Part shown: in pieces, positions 1 to 8,231 of the stretch
Position numbering within the stretch: position 1 is the stretch's first letter
Layout of the letters: each line of letters starts with the position of its first letter
DNA from: an uncultured bacterium
Lineage (GTDB): Bacteria > Bacillota > Clostridia > Peptostreptococcales > Anaerovoracaceae
NCBI GenBank assembly: GCA_905214195.1
Contig: CAJMLH010000034.1
Location: forward strand, 1-25,084
Reading direction: 5' to 3'
DNA length: 25,084 nt
Position numbers and translations under genes: made by a program
Notes under the pieces: model-generated
What the model was told of the DNA's origin: nothing
Database searches by the model: none
The model's input: the letters and a program-made list of their open reading frames with translations, nothing else

Positions 1-337
1 ATTTAATAAGATGTTTCCATTTTTCCGTACTCTTACAATTAAACTCATATGCGTTGGCATCCATGATTTCAGTCTGTTTTTTGAGGGCATTGCTCATGGT
101 CTGCTCCTCTTTTTCACTCATTTTATTCATTTTTCTTCTTGAAAAATTCTGATTAAAAACAAGATAAAAAACGAATCCGACTACCGGCACGAATGTCAGT
201 ATCATAACCCACGCAAGGATTGCAGATGGAGCTTTTCGCTCGTTAAATATCACCGTTATTATAAGAAGTGCATTTATAATATAAAGCGTTACGGATGAGC
301 TTAAAAGCCCTCCTAAAAAATTCAAAACCGATTCCAT
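1..337 (-). CDS. cls: Cardiolipin synthase, N-terminal part (runs off left edge)
   Basis: The frame starts at ATG 337 and is open to base 1, giving 112 codons of an incomplete gene. Two hydrophobic segments (about residues 12-30 and 38-62) are separated by a short ERKAPSAILAW stretch, and the second ends in FVPVVGFVFYLVF. This two-helix N-terminal region (PLDc_N type) is characteristic of bacterial cardiolipin synthases, which join two phosphatidylglycerol molecules at the membrane. The catalytic HKD phospholipase-D motifs would lie beyond the left edge and are not seen. A GGGG stretch about 7 nt before the ATG is a weak ribosome site, and two other nearby ATGs (354, 360) are out of frame. 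It lies 62 nt downstream of the exporter gene and may be co-transcribed with it. The family call is fairly firm. The alternative is another protein carrying the same PLDc_N anchor. Confidence 0.8.
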   Translation of the reverse strand, partial: MESVLNFLGGLLSSSVTLYIINALLIITVIFNERKAPSAILAWVMILTFVPVVGFVFYLVFNQNFSRRKMNKMSEKEEQTMSNALKKQTEIMDANAYEFNCKSTEKWKHLIK

Positions 338-399
338 AAATATACCCCGTTCATTTCCATATCCTTATAAAAATATTTGTCTGAATGAATTATATTATA

Positions 400-1776
400 T
401 CACGATTTTCTCTTAAGCGCTATAAAAATTCCTGCGATGCAAAGACCTGTAAATATATAAAAGCACATGTGTATTGTATCCATAATTATGGCCGGATTGG
501 CATCAGTCAACCTTTCGCCTCCCATTTTCACACCGGCTACAGCAGTAACTATAGCCATGCTTGTCGTATGACCTATTGACCGCATTGTTGCCAATATGGA
601 AGATGCTATCCCATAACTGTCTTTTTCAACCGAAGTCATAACTGCGTTGGTATTGGGTGAGGTGAATAAGGCAAAACCTAACCCCGATATTGTTAGTATT
701 CCAATCACTCTGATTACACCTGCATCCGCAGGCAAAAATGCAAACAAGACAAGGGCTGCGGCACAAAGCCCCATACCTGCCGAGGACATTATATACGGAG
801 AATGCTTGTCCGAAAGTCTGCCCATTAAAGGCGACAGCACTGCCATTATCACAGGAGATGTGATTAGAATAACCCCTGCGGTCTGAGAATCATATCCGGC
901 TATTACCTGAAGATATATAGAAATAAGATAGCTTATGGCAAATGTTGCACCGTAATTCAAGAGAGCCGCAAAATTTGAAAAGGCATAGGCTGTATTGCTT
1001 TTAAAAAGCCTGATATCCATAACCGGATTACTGAGTCGTAGTTCAGTTCTTATAAATACTACCAATAAGATAATTCCGACAATCAGAATCATAATAGAAT
1101 ATTTTGAGGAATTTATCGACGATAGTCCATACATCATAGCCACTATCGAAGCAATATATAAAAGGTTACCTTTTATATCAAACTTATGGTTCTTTCCGTT
1201 TTCCTTTTCTTCCGGGAGTTTTTTAAGCGCACCGTAAAAAGCCGCCGCAGATACTGCTGCCGCAGCTATAAACACAGCTCTCCAACCGAAATTATGATTT
1301 AATACTCCGCCGATGACAGGTCCTGCCGAAAGTCCCACATAAGTTGCACTTGTAGAATATCCTAAAACTCTCCCTCTCATGGATGGTTCAAATGCTCCGA
1401 CCAATATAGCTATGTTGGTGCTGAAAATCATGGATGCCCCTATACCTTGTCCCAATCTGAACATTAAAAGCATCATCATATTATAAGAAAATACTGCTGC
1501 AAAAGATGACAGTCCGAATATCAGAATTCCCATCCACAGAATCTTCTTCTTTTTGAAAATATCGGCAATACTCCCAAAAGGAACTGCCAGTGCCGCACAA
1601 GTCAGCATATAAATCGTCACTATCCAACCCACATCTGCGGCACTTATATCAAAATCTCTTTCTATATCAGGCACCGATAAATTCAGCGCACTTCCCATAA
1701 ATGTTGTAATAAAAGCAGTCACTACGGATACAAAAAGTGTAGTTTTTTGCTGAGGCGTATAATTTTTCTTTTCCAT
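400..1776 (-). CDS. MFS drug exporter, DHA2 (EmrB/QacA-like) family
   Basis: The 458-residue protein is highly hydrophobic, with a length and spacing that fit the 14-helix DHA2 drug:proton antiporters. Visible signatures are LNLSVPDIERDF in helix 1, a GSIADIFKKKK loop (MFS motif A) after helix 2, RLGQGIGAS in helix 4 and GPVIGGVL in helix 5 (antiporter motif C). It probably expels cationic or amphipathic drugs using the proton gradient; the substrate cannot be read from sequence. The ATG at 1776 has no good Shine-Dalgarno sequence at normal distance; instead TATAAT lies 7 nt before it (see findings). It follows spoIVA by 42 nt, and a perfect 6-3-6 dyad at 1806-1820 overlaps the spoIVA stop. 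No regulator gene is adjacent. MFS/DHA2 membership is secure; the function in resistance is inferred. Confidence 0.88.
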   Translation of the reverse strand: MEKKNYTPQQKTTLFVSVVTAFITTFMGSALNLSVPDIERDFDISAADVGWIVTIYMLTCAALAVPFGSIADIFKKKKILWMGILIFGLSSFAAVFSYNMMMLLMFRLGQGIGASMIFSTNIAILVGAFEPSMRGRVLGYSTSATYVGLSAGPVIGGVLNHNFGWRAVFIAAAAVSAAAFYGALKKLPEEKENGKNHKFDIKGNLLYIASIVAMMYGLSSINSSKYSIMILIVGIILLVVFIRTELRLSNPVMDIRLFKSNTAYAFSNFAALLNYGATFAISYLISIYLQVIAGYDSQTAGVILITSPVIMAVLSPLMGRLSDKHSPYIMSSAGMGLCAAALVLFAFLPADAGVIRVIGILTISGLGFALFTSPNTNAVMTSVEKDSYGIASSILATMRSIGHTTSMAIVTAVAGVKMGGERLTDANPAIIMDTIHMCFYIFTGLCIAGIFIALKRKS

Positions 1777-1805
1777 AATAAATATTATACGCCTTTTTAA
1801 TAATG

Positions 1806-1820
1806 AGATACCAAGTATCT
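1806..1820. promoter_or_regulatory. Perfect dyad upstream of the MFS exporter gene
   Basis: AGATAC-CAA-GTATCT is a perfect 6-bp inverted repeat with a 3-nt centre, starting about 30 nt upstream of the exporter ATG and overlapping the spoIVA stop codon. On the minus strand a TATAAT (1784-1789) lies about 19 nt from a TTGGTA inside the dyad, so the dyad could be an operator over a -35 region. It could also act as a weak hairpin terminator for spoIVA, but the following T-rich tract is poor. Confidence 0.35.
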
Positions 1821-3297
1821 ACAATATGATGCAAATAAAATAATCCTTACCCTCGTCGCTTATCTTTTGTAAAGATTTTTGAACTTTTTCTCTAAGTACA
1901 GACGGAACATCATCAACCTTACTTTCCATCTGCTCTGTTACCATTTCTCTCAATGATTTTCCAAAAAGATTTGTTTCCCATATATCCTCGCCACCATTTT
2001 CAAATTGCTTAGTAAGCGAATCCGCCAGTTCCTCCGACTGACTTTGAGTACCTACAACAGGCGACACCTCTGTAGAAATATTGGTTTTAATTATATGCAG
2101 ACACGGTGCTTTGGCTTTCATTCTCACCCCATATTTGTTGCCCTGTTTAAACACTTCCGGTTTTTCTAATACCATCTCCGAAAGTTTAGGTGCAACTATT
2201 CCGTAATCTGAAGCTTGCGCCTGCAACAACGCCCCCTTAATATTGTCATATGCCGCTTTTGCTTTTGAATACTCTCTCAGCAGCATAAATAACTGACTGT
2301 CGTTTTCTACAGTGGCATTCATCAACTCTTCTATTACTTTATAATAAAGGGAACTCTCCAAAACAGGCTCTATGTCAACTATTCCTCTTGCCATATCTGT
2401 TCTTGAAACACTTACCGATTTTATGATTTTACCGTCGGTCATGCTTCCGCAGCTTTCCATTACTTGACCAAGTGTTTCAAAATTCTTCATCCACATTTTT
2501 GCTGCCGATATTATAGTTTCCTTAATCCAATGGTCCTCATCCAAAGCGTCTAAATAACTTGGCAAGTTAAAATGTATTTCCGATGCGGGAAATTGATAGA
2601 TTATTTTATCAAACAATTCTTCAAAATTTTCTTCAGTCATCTTCTGACAGTTGGTCAACATGACAGGCACACCGTATTTGTCTTCCATTTCAGCCGCCAA
2701 CTCTTTGCTCTTGAAATTTTGCGGAGTTGCCGAATTGAGAATTATCACAAACGGTTTGTGAAGTTCCTTGAGTTGTTTTACAGTCTTTTCCTCTGCTTCG
2801 GTAAAATTGTTTTTAGAAATCTCGCCGAAACTGCCATCTGTAGTTACAACAACTCCTATTACCGAATGGTCTGTTATAACTTTTTCTGTCCCTATCTCCG
2901 CCGCCTGACTGAAAGGAATCTTTTCATCAAACCACGGTGTTGAAACCATCCTTTCTTTGCCGTCTTCCGTATTCCCCAAAACTCCGGGTACCATATAGCC
3001 TACGCAATCTACCATACGCACTTTGAAATTTGCCCCGTTCCTTGTCTTTATTTCAACTGCATCAGGCGGTATAAACTTCGGCTCCGTTGTCGTTATTGTT
3101 TTTCCTTCTCCGCTTTGCGGCAATTCGTCCATTATTCTCCCTTTCTCATAAGGATTTGCCATGTTGGGAAAAACCATGACATCCATAAATCTCTTGATAA
3201 AAGTTGATTTTCCTGTGCGAACCGGGCCTGCAACACCTATATATATGTCTCCACCCGCTCGTATTGAAATGTCCTGATAGATTGTTGTATTTATCAT
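1819..3297 (-). CDS. spoIVA: Stage IV sporulation protein A (spore coat assembly ATPase)
   Basis: The 492-residue product matches the known length of Bacillus SpoIVA. This cytoskeletal ATPase polymerises on the forespore surface and forms the base of the spore coat. The P-loop GPVRTGKST (residues 24-32, Lys30), the TTEPKF segment near residue 70, and Asp97 in VDCVGY fall at the positions known for the ATP-hydrolysing residues. The C-terminus ends in the conserved CIIL-type tail. I chose ATG 3297 because GGAGGGG lies about 5 nt before it and the protein then begins like the family; a TTG 26 codons earlier has no support. A terminator (3401-3431) separates it from the preceding operon, so it should have its own promoter, expected to be mother-cell sigma-E. 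Its position near gpsA/plsY/der is common in clostridia. This is the strongest sign of sporulation in the window. Confidence 0.97.
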   Translation of the reverse strand: MINTTIYQDISIRAGGDIYIGVAGPVRTGKSTFIKRFMDVMVFPNMANPYEKGRIMDELPQSGEGKTITTTEPKFIPPDAVEIKTRNGANFKVRMVDCVGYMVPGVLGNTEDGKERMVSTPWFDEKIPFSQAAEIGTEKVITDHSVIGVVVTTDGSFGEISKNNFTEAEEKTVKQLKELHKPFVIILNSATPQNFKSKELAAEMEDKYGVPVMLTNCQKMTEENFEELFDKIIYQFPASEIHFNLPSYLDALDEDHWIKETIISAAKMWMKNFETLGQVMESCGSMTDGKIIKSVSVSRTDMARGIVDIEPVLESSLYYKVIEELMNATVENDSQLFMLLREYSKAKAAYDNIKGALLQAQASDYGIVAPKLSEMVLEKPEVFKQGNKYGVRMKAKAPCLHIIKTNISTEVSPVVGTQSQSEELADSLTKQFENGGEDIWETNLFGKSLREMVTEQMESKVDDVPSVLREKVQKSLQKISDEGKDYFICIIL

Positions 3298-3330
3298 ATA
3301 ACCCCTCCGCATAATCGTACTGATATAAAA

Positions 3331-3358
3331 AATATATGATTCATATCGGAGGTTATGC
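3331..3358 (-). promoter_or_regulatory. Possible sigma-E-like promoter of spoIVA
   Basis: On the minus strand GCATAAC (3352-3358) and CATATATT (3331-3338) are 13 nt apart. They partly match the sigma-E -35 (ATATT-like) and -10 (CATACA-T) elements, and lie 34 nt or more before the spoIVA start. The match is imperfect and the spacing is at the short end. The -10 overlaps a perfect 13-bp palindrome, ATATGA-T-TCATAT (3334-3346). Confidence 0.35.
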
Positions 3359-3400
3359 AGAAATTTTGGCAACAAACAACCAAATCAAATAAGTTCCCAA

Positions 3401-3431
3401 CAAAATACCGGCAGACTGATATTCTGCCGGT
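3401..3431 (-). terminator. Rho-independent terminator after the plsX-nptA operon
   Basis: A perfect 9-bp stem ACCGGCAGA/TCTGCCGGT (3407-3415 with 3423-3431) with a 7-nt loop is followed on the minus strand by ATTTTGTT. It starts 12 nt after the nptA-like stop codon and insulates spoIVA from the upstream operon. Confidence 0.85.
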
Positions 3432-3443
3432 TAAATGTTATAT

Positions 3444-5225
3444 TTATAAGTCTTTTAAGTATTGTTCTCTTTTCTTTACAAGTTCCTCATTATATATCTC
3501 ATCTACGCCCTGATGAAGGCTTCTTACATAAGCATGATGATTTCCAACAATTTCCTTGTATTTTTCTCCCAGAATCAAAAGTGCTACATTTGAACACTGG
3601 TCCGCAACTCTTTCAAGATTTGTAAGAGCATCTACAAATGCAATTCCCGTTGAAGTGGTACATTCACCTTTCTTCAATCTCTCTATATGCCTGTTTTTAA
3701 GCGTAAGAACCATATCGTCTATAACTTCCTCCAGAGGTTCTACCCTCTTGGCGATTTCACTGTCCATTTTTTCAAAAGCTTCCAATGTTATCGAAGCTAT
3801 TTCAAATACAGCATCTTTTACTTTTTCAAGTTCCTCTTTTGCCGAATCGGAGAATTCCAAACGGCTGTCTTTAATATTTTGAGCTACCTCCATGATATTC
3901 ATGGCATGGTCTCCGATTCTTTCAAAGTTTGTCGATGTCTGCATCATAGTGCTTACTCTCTGACTGTCGGTATCAGTTTCAACAAATTTTGAAAGATTAA
4001 CGAGGTAGTTATCCATAGAGTCTGTAAACAAGTCCATGTTATCTTCATTTTCGTGTACCACCGACACTCTCTGTTCATCATAGACATACATGAGTTTACA
4101 GCTCCTTTTTAGGTTTTTAAGAGCAACCTGCCCCATATGTGCAATGGCTTTTCCTGCTTCTGAAATTGCCATTTCAGGCACTTCAAACAGCTTTTCATCA
4201 GGCACCTCAAGGTCTGCTCTGTCTTCTTCATCCATCTTGGTAACTTTAATTATCTTCATGGAAGCATCTACAAGTTTTCCTGAGAACGGTACGAGTACTA
4301 CGGCAGTTAAGAGATTGAACAGAGTCTGGAAATTAGCTATCGAGCCACTGTTTACAACACTATCCCAAAGATTAGGGAATCCACCTAAAGAATGAATAAT
4401 AGTCATTGCTATCATAAACAGGAATGTGCCTATCGCATTAAACAGTATATGCACTATTCCTATTCTCTTTGCATCCTTTGAAGAACCTATGGAACATATC
4501 AGCAATGTTACTACGCAGGTACCTAAGTTTATACCCATTATCATAGGGTATACAAGGTCAAAGGTTATAGCCCCGGTAGCGGATAATGCCTGTAATATAC
4601 CCACCATTGCAGATGAGCTCTGCACGATTACGGTAAGTACCAGTCCTACCAATATTGACAGTATCGGCTGGTCGCTGAATTTAGCCATCAAGTCCATAAA
4701 CATCTGTGATTCCGAAAGCGGAGACACTGCTGCTGTCATATTTATGATTCCGAAGAAAAGTATTCCGAATCCCATAAATATTTCGCCTTTGGTCTTACTG
4801 TTAGGCAATTTAATAAACATTATCAGTAAAACTCCGACAAACATGGAAAGAGGCGCCAATGTAGATGGTTTTAGAAATTCAAGGGCTATATTACCTCCGG
4901 AATCTATATCCATCAGCCTTATTATCTGAGCTGTTATAGTAGTTCCTATATTAGCTCCCATAACTATACCTACTGCTTGATTAAGATTGAGTATGCCTGC
5001 AGATATAAGACCGACTGCAAGTACTATCGTTGCTGTTGAGCTTTGTATTACAGCTGTCACCAGCATGCCCGTAATAACTCCGAAAACTACATTCTGCGTT
5101 GCCTTTCCCAAAGCCTTTTTTAATGTAGGTCCTGAAGCGTTTTTTAGTCCGTCTCCCATCACTTCCATTCCATATAGGAACATTGCCAAGCCGCCCAAAA
5201 GGCTGATTACTGAAAAAATGTTCAT
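3444..5225 (-). CDS. Na/Pi-cotransporter family protein with PhoU-like tail
   Basis: The 593-residue protein has an N-terminal membrane half (about 1-320) with the two repeated QSS motifs of type II Na/phosphate cotransporters: IQSSTAT at 60-66 and VQSSSAM at 201-207. Each is followed by a GxNxGT segment (GANIGTT, GINLGTC). The C-terminal half (about 345-570) is soluble, charged and helical, like the PhoU domains fused to bacterial NptA-type carriers. It probably moves phosphate with sodium; some relatives may act on other anions, so the substrate is inferred. I start it at ATG 5225, with AAGGA about 8 nt upstream. The TTG at 5246 has no ribosome site and would add seven polar residues. It is the last gene of the plsX operon, 52 nt after miaB and just before a terminator. 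Confidence 0.9.
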   Translation of the reverse strand: MNIFSVISLLGGLAMFLYGMEVMGDGLKNASGPTLKKALGKATQNVVFGVITGMLVTAVIQSSTATIVLAVGLISAGILNLNQAVGIVMGANIGTTITAQIIRLMDIDSGGNIALEFLKPSTLAPLSMFVGVLLIMFIKLPNSKTKGEIFMGFGILFFGIINMTAAVSPLSESQMFMDLMAKFSDQPILSILVGLVLTVIVQSSSAMVGILQALSATGAITFDLVYPMIMGINLGTCVVTLLICSIGSSKDAKRIGIVHILFNAIGTFLFMIAMTIIHSLGGFPNLWDSVVNSGSIANFQTLFNLLTAVVLVPFSGKLVDASMKIIKVTKMDEEDRADLEVPDEKLFEVPEMAISEAGKAIAHMGQVALKNLKRSCKLMYVYDEQRVSVVHENEDNMDLFTDSMDNYLVNLSKFVETDTDSQRVSTMMQTSTNFERIGDHAMNIMEVAQNIKDSRLEFSDSAKEELEKVKDAVFEIASITLEAFEKMDSEIAKRVEPLEEVIDDMVLTLKNRHIERLKKGECTTSTGIAFVDALTNLERVADQCSNVALLILGEKYKEIVGNHHAYVRSLHQGVDEIYNEELVKKREQYLKDL

Positions 5226-5277
5226 TTCCTGTGTCCTTTCTTGCAAATATACGGTTAAAGCGCCGTAAAACTAATAT

Positions 5278-6609
5278 TTATTCTATCTCGCCCAAAAGAC
5301 TAAAAGTATTTGAATCAGTAATTTTTACCGGAACAATCCTGCCTGTAATCTCAGGACTTCCTTTAAAATTAACGAGCTTAAACTCATCTGTTCTTCCCTC
5401 GTATACCCCCTCTTTGCTTCTGCTGATTCCATCTACAAGAACCTCTTTTATCTTGCCCCTGTAACAACTGTTTTTATATGCTGACGATTCATTGACTATT
5501 TCAACAAGCCGATTAAACCTTTCATGCTTTATATCCTCAGGAATCTGATTATCCGCTTTTGCAGCAGGTGTTCCTGTTCTGATGGAATAAAGAAAAGTAA
5601 ATGCCGAATCATAACCCACTCTTCTTACCAAATCAAGCGTTTCTTCAAAATCCTCTTCTGTTTCGCCCGGAAATCCGACAATTATATCAGTAGATATAGC
5701 TATATCCGGAACCGCTTTTCTGAGCTTTTCCACAAGTTCAAGATAGGCTTCTTTTGTGTATTTTCTGTTCATAGCCTTAAGAATCCTGTTTGAACCTGCC
5801 TGTACGGGCAGATGAATATATTTGCACAGTTTATCGCAGTTTTTAAAAGCTTCTATAAGCTTGTCCGACAAATCTTTTGGATGACTTGTCATAAACCTTA
5901 TACGCTCTATCCCCTCGATTTCTGCCAACATATAGATGAGATCCGTAAAGTCTGTCTCACCCTCCTGCCCGCATCCTTTATATGAATTTACATTTTGACC
6001 CAGCAGAGTAATCTCTTTTACCCCGTCTTCCGCAAGGGCTTTTACTTCTTTAACTATGTCCTCCGGTCTTCTGCTGCGTTCTCTGCCTCTCGTATATGGT
6101 ACTATACAATAGCTGCAAAAATTATTACATCCATACATTATATTCACAAAGCTTTTATGCTTAAACAGTCTTTGAGCCGGAAGCCCTTCAACAATTTCTC
6201 CGCCATCGGGCCATATTTCCATCTGCTTTTTGTGCTGCTCATAAAGATTCGTCAAAAGCTTCGGCAGATTATGAAGATTATGGGTTCCAAACACAATATC
6301 AACCCACGGATATTTTTCCTTAAGAGTATCTATTATGTGCTGTTGCTGCATCATACAACCACATACACACACGGTAAAATCTTCTTTCCTCTCCATCTTC
6401 TTTTTCTTAAGCTGTCCGAGAGTTCCGAAAAAGCGCTTATCTGCATTTTCCCTTATACTGCATGTATTAAATATAACTATATCCGCATCATCTCTGCTAT
6501 CAGCCTGCTCGTATCCGTTTTCGATGAGAATTCCCGACATAATTTCGGAATCGTGTTCGTTCATCTGGCAGCCGAATGTTGTAATATGAAACTTTCTTGC
6601 CTTATTCAA
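5278..6609 (-). CDS. miaB: tRNA-2-methylthio-N6-dimethylallyladenosine synthase
   Basis: This radical-SAM methylthiotransferase converts i6A37 to ms2i6A37 in tRNAs reading UNN codons. The 443-residue protein shows the N-terminal cluster cysteines (Cys14 in TFGCQMNEHDSE, Cys50 in NTCSIRE, Cys85 in CGCM), the radical-SAM CxxxCxxC (Cys161, Cys165, Cys168 in YGCNNFCSYC), and a C-terminal TRAM-like domain (about 375-440). The FGCQMNxHDSE signature separates MiaB from the related MtaB and RimO. The only usable start is a TTG at 6609: the first in-frame ATG lies inside the FGCQM motif, and a good AAGGGAG precedes the TTG by about 7 nt. It lies 20 nt after gpsA. Clostridial miaB is often found beside mutS/mutL; here it sits in the lipid/der operon instead. 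Confidence 0.96.
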   Translation of the reverse strand: MNKARKFHITTFGCQMNEHDSEIMSGILIENGYEQADSRDDADIVIFNTCSIRENADKRFFGTLGQLKKKKMERKEDFTVCVCGCMMQQQHIIDTLKEKYPWVDIVFGTHNLHNLPKLLTNLYEQHKKQMEIWPDGGEIVEGLPAQRLFKHKSFVNIMYGCNNFCSYCIVPYTRGRERSRRPEDIVKEVKALAEDGVKEITLLGQNVNSYKGCGQEGETDFTDLIYMLAEIEGIERIRFMTSHPKDLSDKLIEAFKNCDKLCKYIHLPVQAGSNRILKAMNRKYTKEAYLELVEKLRKAVPDIAISTDIIVGFPGETEEDFEETLDLVRRVGYDSAFTFLYSIRTGTPAAKADNQIPEDIKHERFNRLVEIVNESSAYKNSCYRGKIKEVLVDGISRSKEGVYEGRTDEFKLVNFKGSPEITGRIVPVKITDSNTFSLLGEIE

Positions 6610-6629
6610 ATCTTACTCCCTTCTGCTAC

Positions 6630-7634
6630 TTATAAAATATTCATTTCATTCTTGGTTTTTCTTCCCATAAGAAGTTCCACCGCTTCTTTTGGATTGGTTT
6701 CTCCCCTTATCAAGCTGCAAATACTCTCTGTAATAGGCATCTCAACTTTATATTTATTAGCAAGGGCTTCGGCCGCTTCTGCCGTAGAAATTCCCTCTAC
6801 TGCCATTCCCACTCGGCGGGTAGCCTCAAAGGATGATACTCCCTGTCCCATAAGTATACCACATTTTCTGTTTCTTGAATGCATGCTTGTACATGTCACA
6901 ATCAAATCCCCAAGACCTGTAAGACCGGAAAATGTATTTATATCGGCTCCAAGAGCAACTCCCAAACGACACATCTCCACCAGTCCTCTTGTCATCATGG
7001 CAGCTTTTGCATTATCGCCAAATCCCATACCGTCAGAAATGCCTGCGCCGAGAGCAATTATATTTTTCAGAGCACCACCAAGCTCAACTCCTATCATATC
7101 GTCATTGGTATATACTCTGAATCTTTCAGTATTAAAAACTTCCTGTATGTGAAGTGCAAGGTTTTTATCCTTAGATGCTACTGCAACGGTAGTAGGCAGC
7201 TTCTTCGCAATTTCTTCCGCATGAGATGGGCCTGACAGCGCTACATATCTTATGCTGCTGTCTATTTCCTCTGCTACCTGTGACATTCTTAAAAGGCTTG
7301 ATTTTTCTATTCCTTTGGCAACATTTACAACAACTGCATCTTTCCCCATATAAGACGACGCCTCTTCAAAAACTTTCCTGAAGTTTTGTGCCGGCACGGC
7401 GAAAACTACAATTTCGGCATCTTTCAAGGAATCTCTCATATCGCCGTTTATCTTAAGTCTCTCCGGAAGTGTGACACCCGGTAAATAATGAGGATTTTCT
7501 CTTGTTTCATCCATAAGCGCAAGCTGCGATTTTTTTCTTCCCCATATACAAACATCATGGCCTTTATCTGTAAGCATTATGGCAAGTGAAGTCCCAAAGC
7601 TTCCTGCGCCTATTACGGTTATCTTACTTTTCAT
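6630..7634 (-). CDS. gpsA: NAD(P)H-dependent glycerol-3-phosphate dehydrogenase
   Basis: It reduces dihydroxyacetone phosphate to sn-glycerol-3-phosphate, the backbone used by PlsY next to it. The 334-residue protein begins with a Rossmann motif GAGSFGTSLA (from residue 9), has the VAKGIE and LSGPSHAEE segments, and the GALKNIIALGAGI stretch with the family's catalytic lysine. The C-terminal domain contains GLTGLGDLIVTC and RNRKCG. I chose ATG 7634, which overlaps the end of plsY by 11 nt and places the Rossmann motif normally. A GTG 13 codons earlier would add a basic tail unlike the family. The ribosome site is poor (purine-rich, AAGG touching the ATG), so translation may be coupled to plsY. 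The pairing plsY-gpsA is a functional one: gpsA makes the acceptor that plsY acylates. Confidence 0.97.
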   Translation of the reverse strand: MKSKITVIGAGSFGTSLAIMLTDKGHDVCIWGRKKSQLALMDETRENPHYLPGVTLPERLKINGDMRDSLKDAEIVVFAVPAQNFRKVFEEASSYMGKDAVVVNVAKGIEKSSLLRMSQVAEEIDSSIRYVALSGPSHAEEIAKKLPTTVAVASKDKNLALHIQEVFNTERFRVYTNDDMIGVELGGALKNIIALGAGISDGMGFGDNAKAAMMTRGLVEMCRLGVALGADINTFSGLTGLGDLIVTCTSMHSRNRKCGILMGQGVSSFEATRRVGMAVEGISTAEAAEALANKYKVEMPITESICSLIRGETNPKEAVELLMGRKTKNEMNIL

Positions 7635-8229
7635 CCTTTTCTTCTTTCTTTGCAAACATTTTAGGTTCTTCACCCTTTATCAATCTCTTAATATTCGCTC
7701 TGTGTTTTATTACTACTATTATAGCCATAACACATCCTATCTTGATGAATCCCGGTTCAAGCCACAGGCACAAAAGCGGAAATAAGACTGCACCAAGAAT
7801 TGAACCTACAGACATCCTCTTGCTTACCAAAAGTCCGGCAGCAACGACAGCAAGTTCCATAAGAGCAAGCTGCCAATTTACGGCAAGAATAGCACCAAAA
7901 GCAGTCGCTACTCCTTTACCGCCTTTAAAACTGTAAAAACATGGCCATATGTGACCACAGAATACAGCAAGAGCACATACAGTACCTATCACATAGTTGC
8001 CGAAGTGCATACCGAGATATACTGCAACCACACCTTTCATAATGTCAATGACAAGTGTTATAATGGCTGCTTTTTTACCAAGTACCCTAAGTGCATTTGT
8101 AGTTCCGGCATTGCCGCTTCCTTCTTTTTTTATGTCAACTCCTTGAGCTTTTCCCAACAATATGGACGGTGAAATATTCCCTAAAATATATGCAAGTAAT
8201 ACCCATATTACAAATTTTACAACGGACAT
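7624..8229 (-). CDS. plsY: Acyl-phosphate:glycerol-3-phosphate acyltransferase
   Basis: PlsY is an integral membrane enzyme that transfers the acyl group from acyl-phosphate (made by PlsX) to glycerol-3-phosphate, giving lysophosphatidic acid. The 201-residue protein has several hydrophobic helices and the family's conserved cytoplasmic motifs: GSGNAGTTNALRVLG (about 37-51) and GHIWPCFYSFKGGKGVAT (about 92-109). The C-terminus is a lysine- and glutamate-rich tail. The ATG at 8229 has AAGGAG about 7 nt before it. Only 2 nt separate it from der, and it overlaps gpsA by 11 nt. Together with plsX and gpsA in the same operon, it completes the first steps of phosphatidic acid synthesis. Confidence 0.97.
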   Translation of the reverse strand: MSVVKFVIWVLLAYILGNISPSILLGKAQGVDIKKEGSGNAGTTNALRVLGKKAAIITLVIDIMKGVVAVYLGMHFGNYVIGTVCALAVFCGHIWPCFYSFKGGKGVATAFGAILAVNWQLALMELAVVAAGLLVSKRMSVGSILGAVLFPLLCLWLEPGFIKIGCVMAIIVVIKHRANIKRLIKGEEPKMFAKKEEKDEK

Positions 8230-8231
8230 AA

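Noticed and set aside
5229..5272. Small dyad TACGG/CCGTA before the nptA-like gene
   Set aside because: A 5-bp stem with no T tract and no promoter elements around it; not more than chance.
5995..7152. Plus-strand open frame of 385 codons opposite miaB and gpsA
   Set aside because: It is antisense to two firmly identified genes, has no family motifs and a low-complexity composition typical of mirrored coding sequence.
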